This document shows, piece by piece, positions 1 through 7,876 of a stretch of DNA of 64,000 bases. Made by a program: the position numbers and the translations under genes. The stretch covers positions 248,001 through 312,000 of the forward strand of contig CAWEIU010000012.1 of NCBI GenBank assembly GCA_963809245.1. The letters are read 5' to 3'. A model generated the notes under the pieces. The model was given only the letters and a program-made list of their open reading frames with translations. It did no database searches and was not told the origin of the DNA. This stretch comes from Roseiarcus sp963809245 (GTDB lineage: Bacteria; Pseudomonadota; Alphaproteobacteria; Rhizobiales; Beijerinckiaceae). The stretch's first letter is position 1, and every line of letters begins with the position of its first letter.

Positions 1-543
1 GGTGAGGCGGAAGCGGTCACAAGAGACGAGGCCCCCGCGGGCCGGCGCGCCCTGCGGGCCGACGCCCACGAATGCGAAGCCGGCCTTTTCCACGACGCGC
101 CGCGACACCGGATTCTCGACCCTGACGCTCGCCTCGATCTCGACCGCGCTCGTCATCACGAAGCCCGCTTCCACCATCGCCTCGACCGCCTCGCTCGCCA
201 GGCCCTTGCCCCAGACTTCCGGAGCCAGCGCATAGCCCAGCGTCAGCCGGCTCTGAGCGCGCCCCTCCAGGCTGATCGCGCCGATCGCCTCGCGCTTGCC
301 GCGGATCGGCGTCATCACAAGGGTGAGATCGCGCCCGCTGGTGTTGCCTTCGCGCGCGGCGAAGATGAAGCGTTCGGCCGTTCCCGGGGGATAGGGATGC
401 GGAATGCGGGCAGTGTATTGGGCCACTTCCCACCGGCTGCAGTAGCGCTCGATCGCCGGCGCGTCGGCGGCCTTGGGCCAGCGAAGCCACAGCCGCGGCG
501 TCTCCAGGCGGAAGACATCGTCTCGGGCTAGATCGGGGAACAT
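1..543 (-). CDS. GNAT N-acetyltransferase, RimJ/RimL type (3' end cut by window edge)
   Basis: Reading down from the ATG at 543 gives a continuous frame of about 181 residues that leaves the window without a stop. It has the RimJ/RimL look: an N-terminal TPRLWLRWP strand, then LGYALAPEVWGKGLASEA, where the Q/RxxGxG-like acetyl-CoA loop is GKGLAS, and a late ENPVSRRVVEKAGF segment typical of these enzymes. It probably acetylates a protein N-terminus or a small amine; the substrate cannot be read from sequence. It lies downstream of rplU-rpmA on the same strand, a position where Rhizobiales often carry a GNAT gene ahead of obgE, so it may belong to that transcription unit, although a hairpin separates it from rpmA. 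Confidence 0.85.
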   Translation of the reverse strand, partial: MFPDLARDDVFRLETPRLWLRWPKAADAPAIERYCSRWEVAQYTARIPHPYPPGTAERFIFAAREGNTSGRDLTLVMTPIRGKREAIGAISLEGRAQSRLTLGYALAPEVWGKGLASEAVEAMVEAGFVMTSAVEIEASVRVENPVSRRVVEKAGFAFVGVGPQGAPARGGLVSCDRFRLT

Positions 544-707
544 TTGGACTCCGGACAAGCGGGGCGGCGTCGCGACCCCAAAACGACGAAGGAGATGCGG
601 CGACGCATCCCCTTCATAAGCGCTTCGCTTACCGGACTTTTTGGAAGGGATTTTGACCTTCCTGTTCTCGGGGGCTGGCTCGAGATCGTCCGCGGGGGCT
701 GTCGCCG

Positions 708-735
708 CGGCGGGGATCTCGTCTCATCCCCGCCG
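708..735 (-). terminator. Stem-loop directly behind rpmA
   Basis: A perfect 10-bp inverted repeat (CGGCGGGGAT / ATCCCCGCCG) with an 8-base loop starts one base after the rpmA stop codon. No T-tract follows it on the minus strand, so it is either an imperfect intrinsic terminator or a 3'-end-stabilising hairpin that limits readthrough into the acetyltransferase gene. Confidence 0.45.
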
Positions 736-736
736 T

Positions 737-1003
737 TTATTCGGCTGCGTCTTGCGTAATAATCGTTACGTACTGGCGGCCGTTGCCTTTCTTTTCAAAA
801 GCCACGGCCCCGGGGGCGGTGGCGAACAGCGTGTGATCCGTTCCGATGCCGACGTTACGGCCGGGGTGGAATTTCGTGCCGCGTTGACGAACAAGAATCA
901 TGCCGCTGAGGACCTGTTCGCCGCCGAATTTCTTGACGCCAAGTCGGCGCCCGTCCGAATCGCGGCCGTTGCGCGACGAACCGCCTGCTTTCTTATGAGC
1001 CAT
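737..1003 (-). CDS. rpmA: 50S ribosomal protein L27
   Basis: This 88-residue protein begins MAHKKAGGSSRNGRDS and has the invariant L27 core GGEQVLSGMILVRQRGTKFHPG. L27 sits near the peptidyl-transferase centre of the large subunit, with its basic N-terminal tail reaching the tRNA 3' ends. Length and sequence match the family. It follows rplU by about 120 bases on the same strand, the standard L21-L27 order, and is presumably co-transcribed from the promoter ahead of rplU. No Firmicutes-type N-terminal propeptide is visible. Confidence 0.98.
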   Translation of the reverse strand: MAHKKAGGSSRNGRDSDGRRLGVKKFGGEQVLSGMILVRQRGTKFHPGRNVGIGTDHTLFATAPGAVAFEKKGNGRQYVTIITQDAAE

Positions 1004-1124
1004 GTCACTCGCTCCAAATCTTACGCGGCGCGCTCGAAGGCGCAGAATTTCCGCGTGTATAATTCAAAATCTCGTCCGAGGGAATCCGAATTCCCCTGAA
1101 GCCGTTCGCAGCCCCGGCGCGCCC

Positions 1125-1445
1125 TTAGGCGGCGCCTGTCAGGATCTCGGTGATCTTGACGATCGTCAGATCCTGCTTGTGGCCGCGCTTGCGGCGCGAA
1201 TTCTTGCGGCGGCGCTTCTTGAACGCGATGACCTTGGGCCCGCGAGTCTGTTCGACGATCTCGCCCAGCACCTTGGCGCCGGCGACGTGCGGCGCGCCGA
1301 TCTGGCTCGTCTCGCCGTCGAACAGGGCGAGGACATCCTCGAAGGTCACCTGCGCCCCGGCGTCGCCATCGAGCGCCATGACGGTAATCGTATTGTCGGC
1401 GGCGACCTTGTACTGCTTGCCGCCGGTCTTGATGACTGCGAACAT
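1125..1445 (-). CDS. rplU: 50S ribosomal protein L21
   Basis: The protein has 106 residues if started at the ATG at 1445, giving MFAVIKTGGKQYKVA, the universal L21 N-terminus. An upstream in-frame ATG at 1613 would add 56 unrelated residues and is rejected. The C-terminal segment KKRRRKNSRRKRGHKQ is the expected rRNA-binding basic stretch. L21 binds 23S rRNA domain VI. It is the first gene of rplU-rpmA and has a good promoter and a structured leader of about 130 nt upstream, which suggests autogenous or growth-rate control. Confidence 0.98.
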   Translation of the reverse strand: MFAVIKTGGKQYKVAADNTITVMALDGDAGAQVTFEDVLALFDGETSQIGAPHVAGAKVLGEIVEQTRGPKVIAFKKRRRKNSRRKRGHKQDLTIVKITEILTGAA

Positions 1446-1530
1446 CGTTTTCTCCGTGTTCTCTCTGGCTCTGCGCGAGGTTGCGCGGCCAGCTTCTTTG
1501 CAGTGGATCCTGCCGGTTTCGCTCCTGCCT

Positions 1531-1572
1531 GGCGCGAGACGCGCCAAAGCAAAAGCGCGGCCGTAGCCGCGC
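1531..1572 (-). promoter_or_regulatory. Two-hairpin leader of rplU mRNA
   Basis: Between the inferred start of transcription (about 1578) and the rplU ATG lie two perfect stem-loops. The first is GCGCGGC-TACG-GCCGCGC (1572-1555), followed by TTTTGCTTT like a weak attenuator. The second is GGCGCG-TCT-CGCGCC (1545-1531). Ribosomal protein leaders often carry a protein-binding structure. A link to L21 is inferred, and no Rfam family is claimed. Confidence 0.45.
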
Positions 1573-1584
1573 ATGAGCAGCGCC

Positions 1585-1613
1585 CCTATAGAAGGGAGGC
1601 TCGGCGGAGTCAA
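1585..1613 (-). promoter_or_regulatory. Sigma-70 type promoter for rplU-rpmA
   Basis: Minus-strand TTGACT (1613-1608), 17-base spacer, TATAGG (1590-1585). This is a near-consensus housekeeping promoter that places the start about 130 nt ahead of rplU. Confidence 0.7.
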
Positions 1614-1619
1614 CGCTGC

Positions 1620-2090
1620 TTACGGAGAATCGCCGTAGACGACGACGGGCCGCAGGACGCGCCTCGGCGCTCGCCGGCCAAGCTCGATGATCTTCGGGCC
1701 CCAAGGCGGCGGCCCGTAGGCGAGCATCGGGTCCAGCGGCGCATAAAAATTCGGCGCCGTATAGACGCTCAAGAAGACCGGCGCCCCGGTTGTTTGCTGC
1801 ACGTCGTCGCCGCCGAAGCCGTAACCGCCCAAGCCGTAACCGTCAAAGCCGTAGCCGTTGAAGCCGTTGCGGCGGCCGCGCCAGACCCGACGATCGCCGC
1901 CGAACGGACGGTCGAAATTGCGGTGGAAGGCGTCGAAGCGTCCGTGCGCCGCGCCTTCGCCGAAGGCGACGCGCTGTCCGTGGAAGCCGAAAAAAGCACG
2001 CGCGTTCGCCTCTGCGGGCGCGCCGCTCGCAGCGAACGCGACGGCTGCGAGAACGGCGACGGCGGCCATACTTGTGCGTGAAGCTCTCAT
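1620..2090 (-). CDS. Secreted Gly/Tyr-rich protein of unknown function
   Basis: The preferred start at 2090 gives MRASRTSMAAVAVLAAVAF and a cleavable signal peptide ending around APAEA; an earlier in-frame ATG at 2120 would weaken it. The mature part is rich in Gly, Phe, Tyr and Arg, with a short repeat of the form GFNGYGFDGYGLGGYGFGG, then a Pro-rich tail ending near VLRPVVVYGDSP. No cysteines and no catalytic motif are visible. Such low-complexity periplasmic proteins are common and poorly conserved in Rhizobiales. The signal peptide supports it being a real gene, but no function can be assigned. It lies just upstream of the rplU promoter and is read in the same direction. Confidence 0.6.
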   Translation of the reverse strand: MRASRTSMAAVAVLAAVAFAASGAPAEANARAFFGFHGQRVAFGEGAAHGRFDAFHRNFDRPFGGDRRVWRGRRNGFNGYGFDGYGLGGYGFGGDDVQQTTGAPVFLSVYTAPNFYAPLDPMLAYGPPPWGPKIIELGRRAPRRVLRPVVVYGDSP

Positions 2091-2191
2091 CTGCGCTTCC
2101 CCTGAGGTCGGCCTCCTCAAGGGTTAACCTTAAGCCGCTTTGCCTGCGGCGAAAAGGGTCCGCCGAGCGGGCTTGCGCGCGACGGCTGGCG

Positions 2192-2440
2192 CTATTCCGG
2201 TTTCGGCGTGAGAAAATAAGGCTCGACAGCCCCGGAGAGCTTTATCGTCAGCAGATTGCCCTTGCGGTCGCGCGTCTTGCCGACGGGCGCGCGAATCCAA
2301 TTCTCGCTGACGCAATATTCTTCGACGTCGGTCCGCTCGCTCCCCTTGAAACGAATGCCGACGCCGCGAGCCAGGGCCGCTTCGTTGTAATGGGGGCTGT
2401 TGGGATCGACGCTGAGGCGATCGGGCGGCTGGTCGGTCAC
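2192..2440 (-). CDS. DUF3297 family protein
   Basis: This 82-residue cytosolic protein starts at a GTG (2440) and begins MTDQPPDRLSVDPNSPHYNE. The central RGVGIRFKG and VEEYCVSENWIRAP segments are typical of DUF3297, a small family found mainly in Alphaproteobacteria with no known function. It begins 34 bases after rpsT on the same strand and may be read through from the rpsT promoter. A GGGAAA stretch seven bases ahead of the GTG could serve as ribosome binding site. Confidence 0.85.
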   Translation of the reverse strand: MTDQPPDRLSVDPNSPHYNEAALARGVGIRFKGSERTDVEEYCVSENWIRAPVGKTRDRKGNLLTIKLSGAVEPYFLTPKPE

Positions 2441-2474
2441 AGAAGTTTCCCGGCGATCGAGCGCCGCACCCGAA

Positions 2475-2741
2475 TCAGACGGCGAGCGCTTTGACGCGCT
2501 TGGTCAGGCGCGAAATCTTCCGCGACGCCGCGTTGCGATGAATGATGCCCTTCTGGGCGGCGCGGGCGAGGCGGGGTTCGGCATCGCTCAGCGCGGTGGC
2601 GGCAGCCGCCGGGTCCTTGGCCGCGAGCGCCTCCTCGACCTTGCGCACATAGGTGCGCATCTGGCTGCGACGCGACTTGTTGATCGCGGTGCGGCGGGCG
2701 ATCTTGCGGACGGCCTTCTGGGCCGACTTCGTATTGGCCAT
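2475..2741 (-). CDS. rpsT: 30S ribosomal protein S20
   Basis: The 88-residue protein begins MANTKSAQKAVRKIARR and contains KGIIHRNAASRKISRL, the S20 C-terminal helix that contacts 16S rRNA. Length is normal. A Shine-Dalgarno-like AAGGAAG lies a few bases ahead of the ATG, and a clear promoter lies about 90 bases upstream. In many Rhizobiales rpsT neighbours dnaA near the origin. Here the upstream neighbour is a permease, so that arrangement is not kept. Confidence 0.98.
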   Translation of the reverse strand: MANTKSAQKAVRKIARRTAINKSRRSQMRTYVRKVEEALAAKDPAAAATALSDAEPRLARAAQKGIIHRNAASRKISRLTKRVKALAV

Positions 2742-2828
2742 GAACTCGCTTCCTTAACTGCCCAAGCGCCCGCGGCGCTTGCGCTCAACCCAATGGGGCC
2801 GGGTTTAAGCCCAGCCGATTGGGCCGCG

Positions 2829-2858
2829 CTTATAAGCGTTTCCGCCGAGCGCCGTCAA
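2829..2858 (-). promoter_or_regulatory. Promoter for rpsT
   Basis: Minus-strand TTGACG (2858-2853), 18-base spacer, TATAAG (2834-2829). The -35 element overlaps the last codons of the upstream permease gene, which is read in the same direction. Confidence 0.6.
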
Positions 2859-3655
2859 CCGCCGAAAGCGTGCGGCGCGAAAGATTCGAACCAGAGCCGC
2901 AACGGCGCGTCGGGCAGGCTCGCGAGCCGCAGCGCCATGGCGCAACTCATCAGCACGATGAGCGGCCTTACCAGCCCCGCGCCGGCGCGCAGCGCCGAAT
3001 GGGCGCCGACCCGCGCGCCCAGAAAGCAGCCGAGGCCCATCGCCAATCCCGGCGCCACCGCGATATTGCCGCTGAGGGCGTAGATCGCCAGCGAGCCCGC
3101 GTTGCTGCCGAAGTTGGCGATGCGGGCGCTGGCGATCGCGCGGATCAGGCCGAAGCCGGCCAAGGCGAGAAAGCCGATCATATAGAAAGAGCCCGCGCCG
3201 GGCCCGAAGACGCCATCATAGAAGCCGATCGCCGGCGCGAGGGTCAGCGCATAGAGGCGCGGGCTCATGCGGGCGCGGATGAGACTTTCGCCCATCGGCG
3301 GCGCGAAGGCGAAATAGAGCGCGACGGCGACGAGCACGAAAGGCAGGGCGCTCGCGAGCGCGTCGCGCGGCGCATAGGGCAGCGCGAAGGCGCCGAGGAC
3401 CGAGCCGGCCATTGCGGCGATCGCCGGCTCGGCCATCACTTTGGGGTCGATCTTGCCGGCGCGCACGAAGGCGAGCGTCGCCGAGCCGGTCCCAAAAGTG
3501 CCGGCGAGCTTGTTGGTCGCGACGGCGGCGACCGGGTCGAGGCCGGAAAGCGCGAGCGCGGGCAGCGTCAGCAGGCCCCCGCCGCCGGCGATCGCGTCGA
3601 TGAAGCCCGAGGCGAAGCCGACGAGCGCAAGTAGCGCGAGGAACGAAGGGGTCAT
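2855..3655 (-). CDS. TSUP/TauE-SafE family anion permease
   Basis: This 266-residue, strongly hydrophobic protein has about eight predicted membrane spans. It shows the TSUP hallmark GFIDAIAGGGGLLTLPAL near the N-terminus (about residues 17-34) and the second-half counterpart GFYDGVFGPGAGSF. TSUP proteins export or import sulfite, sulfoacetate and other small organosulfur or sulfur anions. No linked sulfur gene identifies the substrate here. It is read on the same strand as rpsT downstream, and its end overlaps the rpsT -35 box. Confidence 0.85.
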   Translation of the reverse strand: MTPSFLALLALVGFASGFIDAIAGGGGLLTLPALALSGLDPVAAVATNKLAGTFGTGSATLAFVRAGKIDPKVMAEPAIAAMAGSVLGAFALPYAPRDALASALPFVLVAVALYFAFAPPMGESLIRARMSPRLYALTLAPAIGFYDGVFGPGAGSFYMIGFLALAGFGLIRAIASARIANFGSNAGSLAIYALSGNIAVAPGLAMGLGCFLGARVGAHSALRAGAGLVRPLIVLMSCAMALRLASLPDAPLRLWFESFAPHAFGG

Positions 3656-3694
3656 TGGCTGGCCTGGCGGCGGAACGGCTCCGCCGCGCGGCTG

Positions 3695-4594
3695 CTAACC
3701 CGCGGGCTGGCCGAGCGCAAGCGGGGATGCGGGCGTCGACGGCTCGGGGGTCTTCGAAGCCCGCTTGGTTTTCGTGTTCGCGCCGGTTTGGAGGTCGCGC
3801 CAGGTGTCGCTTTGGGCGATCATGCGCCGGATCGCCTGGACGTTGGCGCTCGCCGCGTCAGCCGACATGTCGCGGCGGCTGACCGTCTCGGCCTCAGGGA
3901 ATTTGCCCTCGAGCGCCAGCACCAACGCCAGGTTCTCGCGCGTCCGCACGTCGGCGTGGGGACTGGCGCTCGCCTGACGCAGCGCGTCCTCGGCGAGCGG
4001 CAATTCCTTGGTCAGCGCGTAAGACAGCCCGAGATTGGTGAGCACCGACGGCTCGCCCGGCGCGATCTTCAACGCGTCGCGATAGAACTGTCGCGCCGCG
4101 TCGTGGTCGCCGAGCCGATCCTCGACCGAGCCCTGCACGGACATGATAGTCCAGTCCGGCCGTTCAGGCGCGTAGGATCGTCCGAGAACTTCCTTGGCCT
4201 GCGCGAACTGGCCGGCGTCGGCCAACGCCTTGCCGTAGGCGCCGAGCACTTCGTAGTCCTCGGGCGCCTTCACGGCCGCCGATTGCGTCACCGCCACCGC
4301 TTCGTCGTAGCGGGTCAACGCCCGCAAGGCCCGAGCGTAGTTGATCGAAGCGACCTTCTCGCCGGGGTTGGCGTCGTATCGCTTGCCCCAATTCTCGGCG
4401 TAAGCGCGAAGATCCGCGTCGTTCGCCGGCAGGGGCTGCCGGTCGATCGAGGCGGTCATGCCGCCGCCGAAGCCGCCAATCGTGTTGCAACCGGCAAGCG
4501 GCGCCACAGCGACACAGGCGGCAAGCAGGGCGCCGAGGCGAAGCCGCCGCGGGAATGGGCGCATAACGGAAAAGAACGGCATGTCGAAGCCCAT
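3695..4594 (-). CDS. TPR lipoprotein, TadD-like (Flp pilus assembly family)
   Basis: The 299-residue protein begins with a basic stretch and hydrophobic core ending in the lipobox LAGC (residues about 33-36), so it should be an outer-membrane or periplasmic lipoprotein. Tetratricopeptide helices follow at about 95-240, for example VLTNLGLSYALTKELPLAEDAL, and the C-terminus is Pro/Lys/Ser-rich. This architecture matches TadD, the pilotin-like lipoprotein of the Flp/Tad pilus secretin, but no other tad gene is present, so the role is only by family resemblance. A start at 4564 gives a tidier signal peptide; 4594 has a GAGAAG stretch upstream. Confidence 0.7.
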   Translation of the reverse strand: MGFDMPFFSVMRPFPRRLRLGALLAACVAVAPLAGCNTIGGFGGGMTASIDRQPLPANDADLRAYAENWGKRYDANPGEKVASINYARALRALTRYDEAVAVTQSAAVKAPEDYEVLGAYGKALADAGQFAQAKEVLGRSYAPERPDWTIMSVQGSVEDRLGDHDAARQFYRDALKIAPGEPSVLTNLGLSYALTKELPLAEDALRQASASPHADVRTRENLALVLALEGKFPEAETVSRRDMSADAASANVQAIRRMIAQSDTWRDLQTGANTKTKRASKTPEPSTPASPLALGQPAG

Positions 4595-4740
4595 CGCGGT
4601 GGCTTCTCACACCATTAAGTTGCCAATCCTAATGGATCGTTAACGGCTAACGGATAGTTAACGCCTCACATTGGGACTCGGCGGTCGCCCGGCCTGCGGA
4701 TATGATCCGCTCTTCGTCGAATTGAAGGGAACCGAGAGAC

Positions 4741-6123
4741 TTGTCAGCCCGCTTCGCCCCGCCCGCGTCCCCCGCCGTCCCCGTCTGGTTCGTCAATGCG
4801 GAGAACTGGGAGGAGGTGCGCGCCGCCATCGGCGCGGAGGCGGCGCGATTCGCCGAGGTCTGCGGTTTTCAGCCGAAGGCAGGCCGCCTGCAGTTGCTGC
4901 CGCACAGCGACGGGGGCCTCGCCGGCGTGCTGTTCGGAATCGCAGCCAACGACCGGAAAGGCCAGGACGCCATGGCGGCCGGCAAGCTCGCGACCGGGCT
5001 GCCCGAGGGAAATTACCATTTCGCCAACGCGCCCGCGGCGCCGGAGCTCGCGGCGCTCGCCTTTCTGCTCGCCTCCTACCGCTTCGAGCGCTACCGCGCC
5101 GATTCCTCGCCGCGTCCGCGTCTCGTCGCGCCGGAGGACGTCGACATTGCGCGCGTCGAGCGCATCTCCGACGCGATCGCGTTCGGGCGCGATCTCGTCA
5201 ACACGCCCGCCAACGATCTTGGCCCCGCCGCGCTGGAGCACGCCGCCGCGCGCCTCGCCGACGAATTCGGGGCGCGCTTCGAGGCGACGCGCGGGCAGGC
5301 GCTGCTGGAGCGCAACCTGCCGCTCATCCATGCGGTGGGCCTCGCCGCCGCCGAGGAGCCGCGGCTGGTCGATCTGAGCTGGGGCCGCGCCGACGCCCCC
5401 AAGGTCACGCTCGTCGGCAAAGGCGTCGCTTTCGACACCGGCGGGCTCGACATCAAGCCTGCCAGCGGCATGTTGCTGATGAAGAAGGACATGGGCGGCG
5501 CCGCCGCAGCGCTGAGCCTTGCGCGCCTGATCATGGAATCCGCGCTTCCCGTTCGCTTGCGCGTTCTCGTCCCCATCGTCGAAAACGCGATCTCCGGACC
5601 CGCGATGCGGCCCGGCGACATTCTGCGCAGCCGCAAGGGGCTGACGATCGAAGTCACCAACACCGACGCGGAGGGGCGCCTGATTCTCGCCGACGCGCTG
5701 GCGCTCGCCGACGAAGAGGCGCCGGATCTCCTGTTCGATTTCGCAACCCTCACCGGCGCCGCGCGGGTCGCGCTGGGTCCCGATCTGCCGCCCTTCTACA
5801 CCGACGACGACGCCTTGGCCGAGGAGATCGCGGCGAGCGCCGCGCGGGTTCAGGATCCGGTCTGGCGCCTGCCGCTCTGGCGCCCTTACGATTCGATGCT
5901 GGAAAGCAAGGCGGCCGACCTCGACAACGCGCCGAGCGGCGGTTTCGCCGGCTCGATCACGGCCGCGCTGTTCCTCGCCCGCTTCGTGTCCGCCGCCAAG
6001 GCCTGGGCGCACTTCGACATCTATGGGTGGAACCCGAAGCCGCGCCCGTTCGGCCCGCAGGGCGGCGAGGTGCAGGCGGCGCGCGCGACCTTCGAGCTTC
6101 TGGAGGCGCGCTACCGCCGCTGA
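4741..6123 (+). CDS. Leucyl aminopeptidase family protein (M17)
   Basis: This 460-residue cytosolic metallopeptidase removes N-terminal residues from peptides with two metal ions. The M17 signatures are intact: GKGVAFDTGGLDIKP with metal ligands Lys and Asp, MKKDMGGAAA, and NTDAEGRLILADAL with the paired Asp/Glu ligands (about residues 225-330). The C-terminal KAWAHFDIYGWNP is also typical. It is about 40 residues shorter than E. coli PepA, as is usual for this alphaproteobacterial subgroup. The start is a TTG at 4741 behind AGGGAACC. It stands alone, divergent from the tadD-like gene. Confidence 0.92.
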   Translation: MSARFAPPASPAVPVWFVNAENWEEVRAAIGAEAARFAEVCGFQPKAGRLQLLPHSDGGLAGVLFGIAANDRKGQDAMAAGKLATGLPEGNYHFANAPAAPELAALAFLLASYRFERYRADSSPRPRLVAPEDVDIARVERISDAIAFGRDLVNTPANDLGPAALEHAAARLADEFGARFEATRGQALLERNLPLIHAVGLAAAEEPRLVDLSWGRADAPKVTLVGKGVAFDTGGLDIKPASGMLLMKKDMGGAAAALSLARLIMESALPVRLRVLVPIVENAISGPAMRPGDILRSRKGLTIEVTNTDAEGRLILADALALADEEAPDLLFDFATLTGAARVALGPDLPPFYTDDDALAEEIAASAARVQDPVWRLPLWRPYDSMLESKAADLDNAPSGGFAGSITAALFLARFVSAAKAWAHFDIYGWNPKPRPFGPQGGEVQAARATFELLEARYRR

Positions 6124-6226
6124 TCGAGTTTCAGGGGCGAGCCGAGCCTGGCGCGCGAGGCGAAAAAGGGGACGGCGGCTTTTCGCCAAAAAGCGCGCGG
6201 CAAATGACGAATCGAATGCGGCGAAT

Positions 6227-7147
6227 CTACCGCATCGCCACACGGTCCAGCGCCGCGACGAGGCCCGTCAGCTCCCCCACCGCTTTGCGGTCGGTCCCGA
6301 TCGCGACAAAGCCGTGGCCGGCGTCGGTCCAGGCGGCGACTGTGAGCCCTTCGCGCTTTTGAATCTGCGGTTGCGTGGGGGGCGGCGCGTCGAGCGGCTC
6401 GATCAACAACCCGACCCGGCTTCCGTGAGCGTCCTCGTAGACGAGGAACGCGGCGTTCGCCGCCGTCCCCGGCGCGATGCGGCCACCTATCAACCTGAGC
6501 GCGCTCGAGCGAAGCTGCGGCGCGACGACGCCGCGGGCGAACTGCGGCGCGAGCCACCGGCTCAGCGCCCCGGGATCGCTGGTGCGAACTTCGAGCGGCG
6601 TCGGCGCCGTCGGCGCGGCGAAGGCCCGATAGGCGGCGAGCCCCGCTACGGTCAGCTTGTCGCTTGGCCAAGAGGGATTGTTCGTCGCGACGAACAACAG
6701 CGCCACCGCCGTTGCGACGATCGCGATAAGGGCGCGGCGAAGCAGCCTTCCCTCCATCCTCGTCCCCTTCGCGGCGCTCGTCGCTGGCTTTGCAACGCTC
6801 GTCGGCGACTTCTGCGCGCTCGGCGCCGCCGCCGCGCGGGGCGCCGCCGGCAAGGCCCTCGGCTCGGCGGGCCGCAGCGAAGCGACGGGAGGCCACTCCA
6901 GCGGAGCAGCGACTATCCGGACCGCCTGGTTCTCGTTGGAGTTGCGCCCGAGATCGATCGCCGCGCGGGCGGAGACGGGGGCCCCGAAGGCGGCGCGAAT
7001 CGCCGCGTTCTGCATTTCCCAGAGCGCGACCTCTCGCCTCAGTTCGGCTTCTTCCCTCAGGCGCGCTTCGAAGGCGCTCCGCTGCGCGGGCGTCAGGCAA
7101 TTGTCGACATAGGCGAACGTCTCCGCCACGTCGAAGCGGCGGGTCAC
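6227..7147 (-). CDS. Membrane-bound anti-sigma factor
   Basis: Started at the GTG at 7147, the protein has 306 residues. The N-terminus (FDVAETFAYVDNCLTPAQ) resembles the cytoplasmic sigma-binding helices of non-zinc anti-sigma factors, because no HxxxCxxC is present. A single membrane span (ALIAIVATAVALLFVA, about residues 139-154) and a periplasmic domain of about 150 residues follow. The GTG overlaps the stop of the upstream sigma factor gene (GTGA), which points to translational coupling and fixes this start over an upstream ATG. It should sequester the sigma factor until a periplasmic signal arrives; that signal is unknown. Confidence 0.8.
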   Translation of the reverse strand: MTRRFDVAETFAYVDNCLTPAQRSAFEARLREEAELRREVALWEMQNAAIRAAFGAPVSARAAIDLGRNSNENQAVRIVAAPLEWPPVASLRPAEPRALPAAPRAAAAPSAQKSPTSVAKPATSAAKGTRMEGRLLRRALIAIVATAVALLFVATNNPSWPSDKLTVAGLAAYRAFAAPTAPTPLEVRTSDPGALSRWLAPQFARGVVAPQLRSSALRLIGGRIAPGTAANAAFLVYEDAHGSRVGLLIEPLDAPPPTQPQIQKREGLTVAAWTDAGHGFVAIGTDRKAVGELTGLVAALDRVAMR

Positions 7148-7683
7148 TTGACGATCCTGAGATGGGCGGCGTTCGGCCACAGCGTATCGTTGAGGGCGTC
7201 CCGCTTGGGGCCGCCCATGTGCGCGGCGAGCCGCAGGCGCGCGCGACACAGGCGATCGACGACTGCGGCAAGGGGAATGTCGAGCGCTTGCGCGGCCTCG
7301 CTATGCGAGAACCCCGCGAGGACGACGAGTAGCAGCGCCTCGCGCAGATCGAGCGGCAAAGCCCGCATTCCCGATGTCACCGAGGGGTTCTGACGAGCGA
7401 ACATGTTTGGGCCGTCGCCCCACCCGCCGTCCGCCTCCTCCGCGGCAATACGCCTGACGTGCCGTCGATAGAGCCGGATGAATTGCGCGAAGGCGCGCAC
7501 CCGGGCCGAGCCGCCGTCGCCGGGACATTCGTCGATCAGCGTCAGCGAGGCCTGGCGGAACAATTTATCGACCAGCGCGATCGCGGAAGCTTCGTCGCAG
7601 ACGAAGCGGTCGTCGCGTACCAACGCACGGCCAAAGCGGCGCATCGCGCCGGCGTCGTCACACCATTCCCGGCTTGAAGGCAC
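7144..7683 (-). CDS. ECF-type RNA polymerase sigma factor
   Basis: The 179-residue protein has a sigma region 4 near the C-terminus, LPLDLREALLLVVLAGFSHSEAAQAL, followed by a helix-turn-helix ending in DRLCRARLRL. Region 2 is weaker but in the expected place (FAQFIRLYRRHVRRIAAEE). Starts at GTG 7683 or ATG 7644 are possible; the ATG start loses only 13 poorly conserved residues. It is co-transcribed with the anti-sigma gene. Such pairs usually control their own promoter, but I could not identify a convincing ECF promoter upstream. Confidence 0.82.
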   Translation of the reverse strand: MPSSREWCDDAGAMRRFGRALVRDDRFVCDEASAIALVDKLFRQASLTLIDECPGDGGSARVRAFAQFIRLYRRHVRRIAAEEADGGWGDGPNMFARQNPSVTSGMRALPLDLREALLLVVLAGFSHSEAAQALDIPLAAVVDRLCRARLRLAAHMGGPKRDALNDTLWPNAAHLRIVK

Positions 7684-7749
7684 GGCCGCGTCATCCGTTA
7701 GCGCAAATTAGCCTTAACAAGTTTATTCCGAACATTTAGCTCTTCCAAG

Positions 7750-7786
7750 GGCCGTCTGAAATGATTTCACACCTTTTGTGACGGCC
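7750..7786. promoter_or_regulatory. Nested inverted repeats between sigma factor gene and fabI
   Basis: Outer arms GGCCGTC (7750-7756) and GACGGCC (7780-7786) enclose the palindrome TGAAATGATTTCA (7757-7769) and a CAC/GTG pair. The element lies in the divergent spacer of the sigma factor gene and fabI, about 90 bases ahead of the fabI ATG. It could be an operator or an mRNA hairpin; nothing in the sequence decides between them. Confidence 0.35.
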
Positions 7787-7876
7787 GGGCCCTCTTCCCA
7801 TGGGCCGCAGGCGACGGTAAGGGAAGACTCTTTGGCACGCCCCTGCGGGAGGGGCGTACGCAGGACGAGGGTCTCG

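Noticed and set aside
4741..6123. Long antisense frames opposite the aminopeptidase and other genes
   Set aside because: They are the usual by-product of very high GC at third codon positions. They have no domains and no ribosome sites.
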